DNA of 64,000 nt from Coffea arabica (Eukaryota; Streptophyta; Magnoliopsida; Gentianales; Rubiaceae): the NCBI RefSeq assembly GCF_036785885.1, contig NC_092320.1, positions 15,315,557 through 15,379,556 of the forward strand. Direction: 5' to 3'. A program made the translations under genes and the position numbers. The notes under the pieces were generated by a model. That model was not told the DNA's origin, made no database searches, and was given only the letters and a program-made list of their open reading frames with translations. Shown one piece after another: positions 60,846 through 64,000 of the stretch. Positions within the stretch are counted from its first letter, which is position 1, and each line of letters begins with the position of its first letter.

Positions 60846-60904
60846 TGAGGGAAGCTTGAATTTCAAAAATTTGACTACCAAGAAAGGAATATTACTGTTG
60901 TAAA

Positions 60905-60930
60905 ATAATAATAATAATAATAATAATAAA
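60905..60930. repeat. (AAT)n microsatellite
   Basis: Eight AAT units lie just downstream of the short 60648 ORF. A similar (TTA)n tract at 50562-50580 belongs to the SINE-like tail there. Confidence 0.9.
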
Positions 60931-61213
60931 GAAAGAAATGAATATTACTGTTCATCACTACTCCCCCGTGATGAGTAATAGCCAAGTTAAATAATGAGTT
61001 ACGAACTTTTTTTTTTTTGTTATACTTAAATATTTCTTGACTCCAGGTATGTACCTTCAATTAGGCTCAAGGATCCTATCTGCAACCATTGGGATGGATT
61101 TACGTTGATTTGGCAAAATTTGTTTCTAATTTGAAATTTTACACTTGAGTGGCATGATTGACATTCTCGATTTATTTATCTTTCAATTGTGAGTTTCACA
61201 AAACAATAAGTAA

Positions 61214-61360
61214 ATCTTATATACACTGACGGTGTATACACTATTACGATTAGATATACAATACATATGCAAAATTTAAATTTCAAATTCAAATTCAAAT
61301 TTAAATTATGAGTCATGCATCTAATGATGACAGTGTATACACTGTAAGTGTATATAAGAT
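61214..61360. mobile_element. Tourist-like MITE, 147 bp
   Basis: The element has perfect 14-bp terminal inverted repeats, 'atcttatatacact' and 'agtgtatataagat', flanked by taa at 61211-61213 and 61361-61363. Imperfect complementarity continues inwards ('ggtgtatacactatta' / 'gacagtgtatacactg'). The TTA/TAA duplication fits PIF/Harbinger-derived Tourist elements. It is the best-preserved of the four copies in the window. Confidence 0.85.
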
Positions 61361-61604
61361 TAATTCCAAAACAGTACTATCAGGAATTTGCACATAAACG
61401 TTTACAACAATAGTTGTTACTGCAAATGCATTTCTTATACTAAATTCAAGAATAATTTTCTTTTTTTTTACTGTAATTATAATATTTCTATAACATAATC
61501 TATCCTAATTTACAGAAAAGGAAGCCTAAAGAGACTATGTATAAAAAGCTAGTAGATATAAGAATCTGACTAGATCAAAAGAATGTTCTGACAATTCTTT
61601 TGAA

Positions 61605-61700
61605 TTTTTTTCACTGTAAGTGCGATTCAAACCCCTGAACTATAGTCCACAAAGGGACTTGGCCCCTGTGTTTTTGGCTCAATGGTTCAAGAACAATTGT
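61605..61700 (-). mobile_element. SINE-like fragment, minus strand
   Basis: On the minus strand 'caggggtttgaatcgc' is a B-box-like block, followed by 'acttacagtg' and a short A-run. It matches the fragment at 790-852 in order and sequence. No functional tRNA structure was found. Confidence 0.45.
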
Positions 61701-63050
61701 CATTTATAATTGTTCTTGCTTTTGCCTCTCTTCCCTTCAATTCATTAGCGGACTTCTAAATAAATAAGGGCTGCTTTGACTCATTTGGAGTTACATCCTA
61801 AGCTGGTGAAATCTTTGTCTTTGAAAAATTGAAACCCTCATAAGTGACGGTCATCTGGCGAAGGATGTGATTATATTTTTTATATACAAATTGAACTGCC
61901 CATCTACAATTTCTATTTGCAAAATGTAGGGGGGAATAAAGAGAAATGAAGATAGAGTTGTCTAATATTTGTTTGAATTATCCTCCTTTTTTGTCGACAC
62001 TTAAGGAGTCTTGCTTACAATATTATTATTTTTTTATTCTCTCAGTCATTCGTTTTATCATCATACATTATATCACAAAAAATCCTACACTATTATTCTC
62101 ACAAAATTTTTTTAAATAACTACCAATCCAAAATTCCAACTGCAGAAATATATGTTTCACCAAGGATCCAAAACAGTTATGTTGAAAATGCTACGAGGAA
62201 ATGGATTCCAAATTGAAGTAAATTTTTATGCTTTAATGGAGGGACTCAAATTTTATTGACTTTACCCAAAAAAAAAAAGATAAAAAATTGAAGAATTTAA
62301 AAAAAAATTAGCATGAGTATTCATTTGGAGAAATACTACTTGTTAAGAATGCAAGATATGAGTAAACTTATGAATTGCATTCCAGGTTAATAAAGCACGT
62401 TGACAGTAAAAAGTTTTTCAAGTGAAAATTTAGGCTGATTTTACCTTAAAAAACCAAAAAAAGGGGAAAAAAAATAAAACAGGCTGATTTAATGAATTTT
62501 AGCAAAGATGCAAAAGAGAGTGGGGCCATATCAAGATTGTTCTATTGTACATCCGTAAATGGGCACGTGATCTCAGTCAATGACCCAGGCGATAACCAGT
62601 GATTCTCCCCTGCTGACCCCAAAATCACATGAGTTATTATTATAAAAAAAAAAAAAGAAAATTTAAGAAATGTGCCAAGAAACTTCTTTAGGTAAAATTT
62701 TCATTATGTGAAAATATTTGTGGTAAGTGAAAGTGGTCTGTATTTATCTTGAAAACTCCTCCATTTTGCTTTTGGATTAATACACGGATTAAGTGAGGAG
62801 GTTTATTCTTTTTTCCTGTACAGCAAAGCCTTTTTTAGTGTGTTCTCATCAAGAAAACTTGAATGGTTAAATACACCTAGAAAATTAACTAGTAGAAGAA
62901 ATAGAAAATCCTTAATCATTACTTTAATTGCATCAATGGTCTGAAAACCGACCTTTTTACTTTGGTACACTAATGTTCATGGTTTGGGGGGTCACTGATC
63001 ACATTTATGATTTACTTTTACCGTGGTCATGGTTTCAGTACACTAATGTT
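61701..63050. other. AT-rich spacer, no gene seen
   Basis: No coding frame has support. Several A-runs occur (for example 62268-62278 and 62646-62657). Confidence 0.35.
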
Positions 63051-63052
63051 AA

Positions 63053-63359
63053 CGTTTGAATAGAGGATTATTTGAAATAATTATTGTAACACGTTTTAGG
63101 ACTTGATGTATGTGAAATAAATATATTATTAAAAAAGATATAAAAAAAAGTTATTCCAAATTGTGTTTGTAACGTAAGTAAAATATTATTTGAGATAAAA
63201 ATGTTATCCAAACACATTTTGTTTTGTTTGAATTGTAATTTTTTAAAAAGAATTTTATAATTTTATAAATATATTTTTCAATCATCTTTTTGTTTCACAT
63301 ACATAAAATCGTTACAGTATATTTTCCTATAAAACTTTTATATAAAAACAATCCAAATG
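63053..63359. mobile_element. Two adjacent foldback repeats of one family
   Basis: The first (about 63053-63217) starts 'gtttgaatagaggatt' and ends 'gttatccaaacac'. The second (about 63226-63359) starts 'tgtttgaattgtaa' and ends 'caatccaaatggg'. Both carry, near the centre or towards the end, a version of 'tactgtagcgatttgatata', in one or the other orientation. Related pieces lie at 3710-3830 and 58809-58950. No target-site duplication was confirmed. Confidence 0.5.
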
Positions 63360-63479
63360 GGATATATAATTTCTCATAGTCCTTAAAATAACAAAACATC
63401 TTTTAGCAGGCTCTAGAAGTAAAAATTTAACACCTTTTTCTTTTGGCACACAAGAGGTGACTTTCTGAGCCAGCGTCAC

Positions 63480-64000
63480 ATTGATCATTGATGTCAAGCT
63501 CAAGCACCACGCCTTTTCCTTTCTTTTTTCTCTTTCCCTCTCTTTTATTTCTGCCAGATATGTGCTTTCATTTTTTGTTTTTCTCCTTTTTTCCCCCCTC
63601 AATCAGTTGTGTTTTATTTTACCTTCATCAATACCTCTACCATAATTTTCCCAAACAGCCCATAAGAATCCCCTAAATGCTAAATATCCTTACCCCACTT
63701 GCAACTATACTAGTAGTAGTATCCCACATCCATATTTTTCTTCTCTTCTCCTCTTCACTTCACTTGTTTTTTGTTTGCAGTCTTCTCTACCTTTGCCTCC
63801 CTTCTCTGCCTCACAGCTTCTCTCCCTTGCCTGAACTTCTTAACCTCAAATGGTGAGGATTATTAACCTCATCAAATCTCAATCCAGTTCTTGAATCATT
63901 CCTCACTTTTGATTGTTTTTTGATCTGGGCTTTTACTATTTCTCTGTCAGATCAAAGCCTTTTCATTTTCTTATCAGTTGAACAATTTCTTGTTGCTTCT
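63480..64000 (+). promoter_or_regulatory. Probable promoter and leader of a gene outside the window
   Basis: Strongly pyrimidine-rich tracts (CT-rich at 63515-63600 and 63738-63835) on the plus strand are typical of plant 5' UTRs. An ATG at 63850 opens only a 14-codon frame (MVRIINLIKS..., stop at 63892-63894), which would be a uORF. No main coding start is seen before the edge, so the gene, if present, begins to the right. Confidence 0.4.

Noticed and set aside
1-64000. CRISPR arrays, operons, rRNA genes, viral insertions
   Set aside because: No regularly spaced repeats, polycistronic arrangement, rRNA-like sequence or viral protein motifs were seen; the window is ordinary plant nuclear DNA.

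Overview
This is a 64-kb piece of plant nuclear DNA. It is AT-rich, with spliced genes carrying canonical GT-AG introns, TATA boxes, many microsatellites and short transposons. All recognisable proteins have land-plant orthologues, and the residue choices look like a eudicot, probably an asterid. Rubiaceae such as Coffea is a guess, not a demonstration.

Layout. 0-6.6 kb: a three-exon kelch-like beta-propeller gene (1840-4045) has a 762-bp hAT transposon in its promoter, a duplicated TATA segment, and related ~450-480-bp direct repeats on either side. It is followed by a small secreted-peptide gene (6235-6510). 6.6-22 kb: gene-poor and repeat-rich, containing one DUF761 gene on the minus strand (12663-13295). 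22.2-26.5 kb: an eight-exon minus-strand METTL16/FIO1 RNA m6A methyltransferase. 26.6-37.8 kb: a transposon-rich intergenic block (foldback, Tourist-like, Mutator-like and other TIR elements). 38.0-40.7 kb: a seven-exon MYB-CC factor, PHL5. 43.3-49.7 kb: a six-exon two-RRM protein, UBA2C, with a 3.2-kb first intron holding tandem duplications. 51.7-53.5 kb: an intronless-coding mTERF gene of the MTEF18/SHOT1 type. 54.9-58.1 kb: two degenerate cytochrome P450 (CYP76-like) fragments. 58.1-64 kb: repeats, then a pyrimidine-rich stretch at the right edge that looks like the promoter and leader of a gene continuing outside.

The genes are independent housekeeping or regulatory loci; nothing suggests a pathway cluster. 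Splice junctions were deduced by reading frame, GT/AG sites and family knowledge, so they are models. Transposon calls rest on terminal inverted repeats plus target-site duplications read directly in the sequence. I found no previously undescribed gene system. The least ordinary items are the promoter architecture of the first gene, the small peptide with a mixed CLE/IDA-like tail, and several intact non-autonomous transposons.
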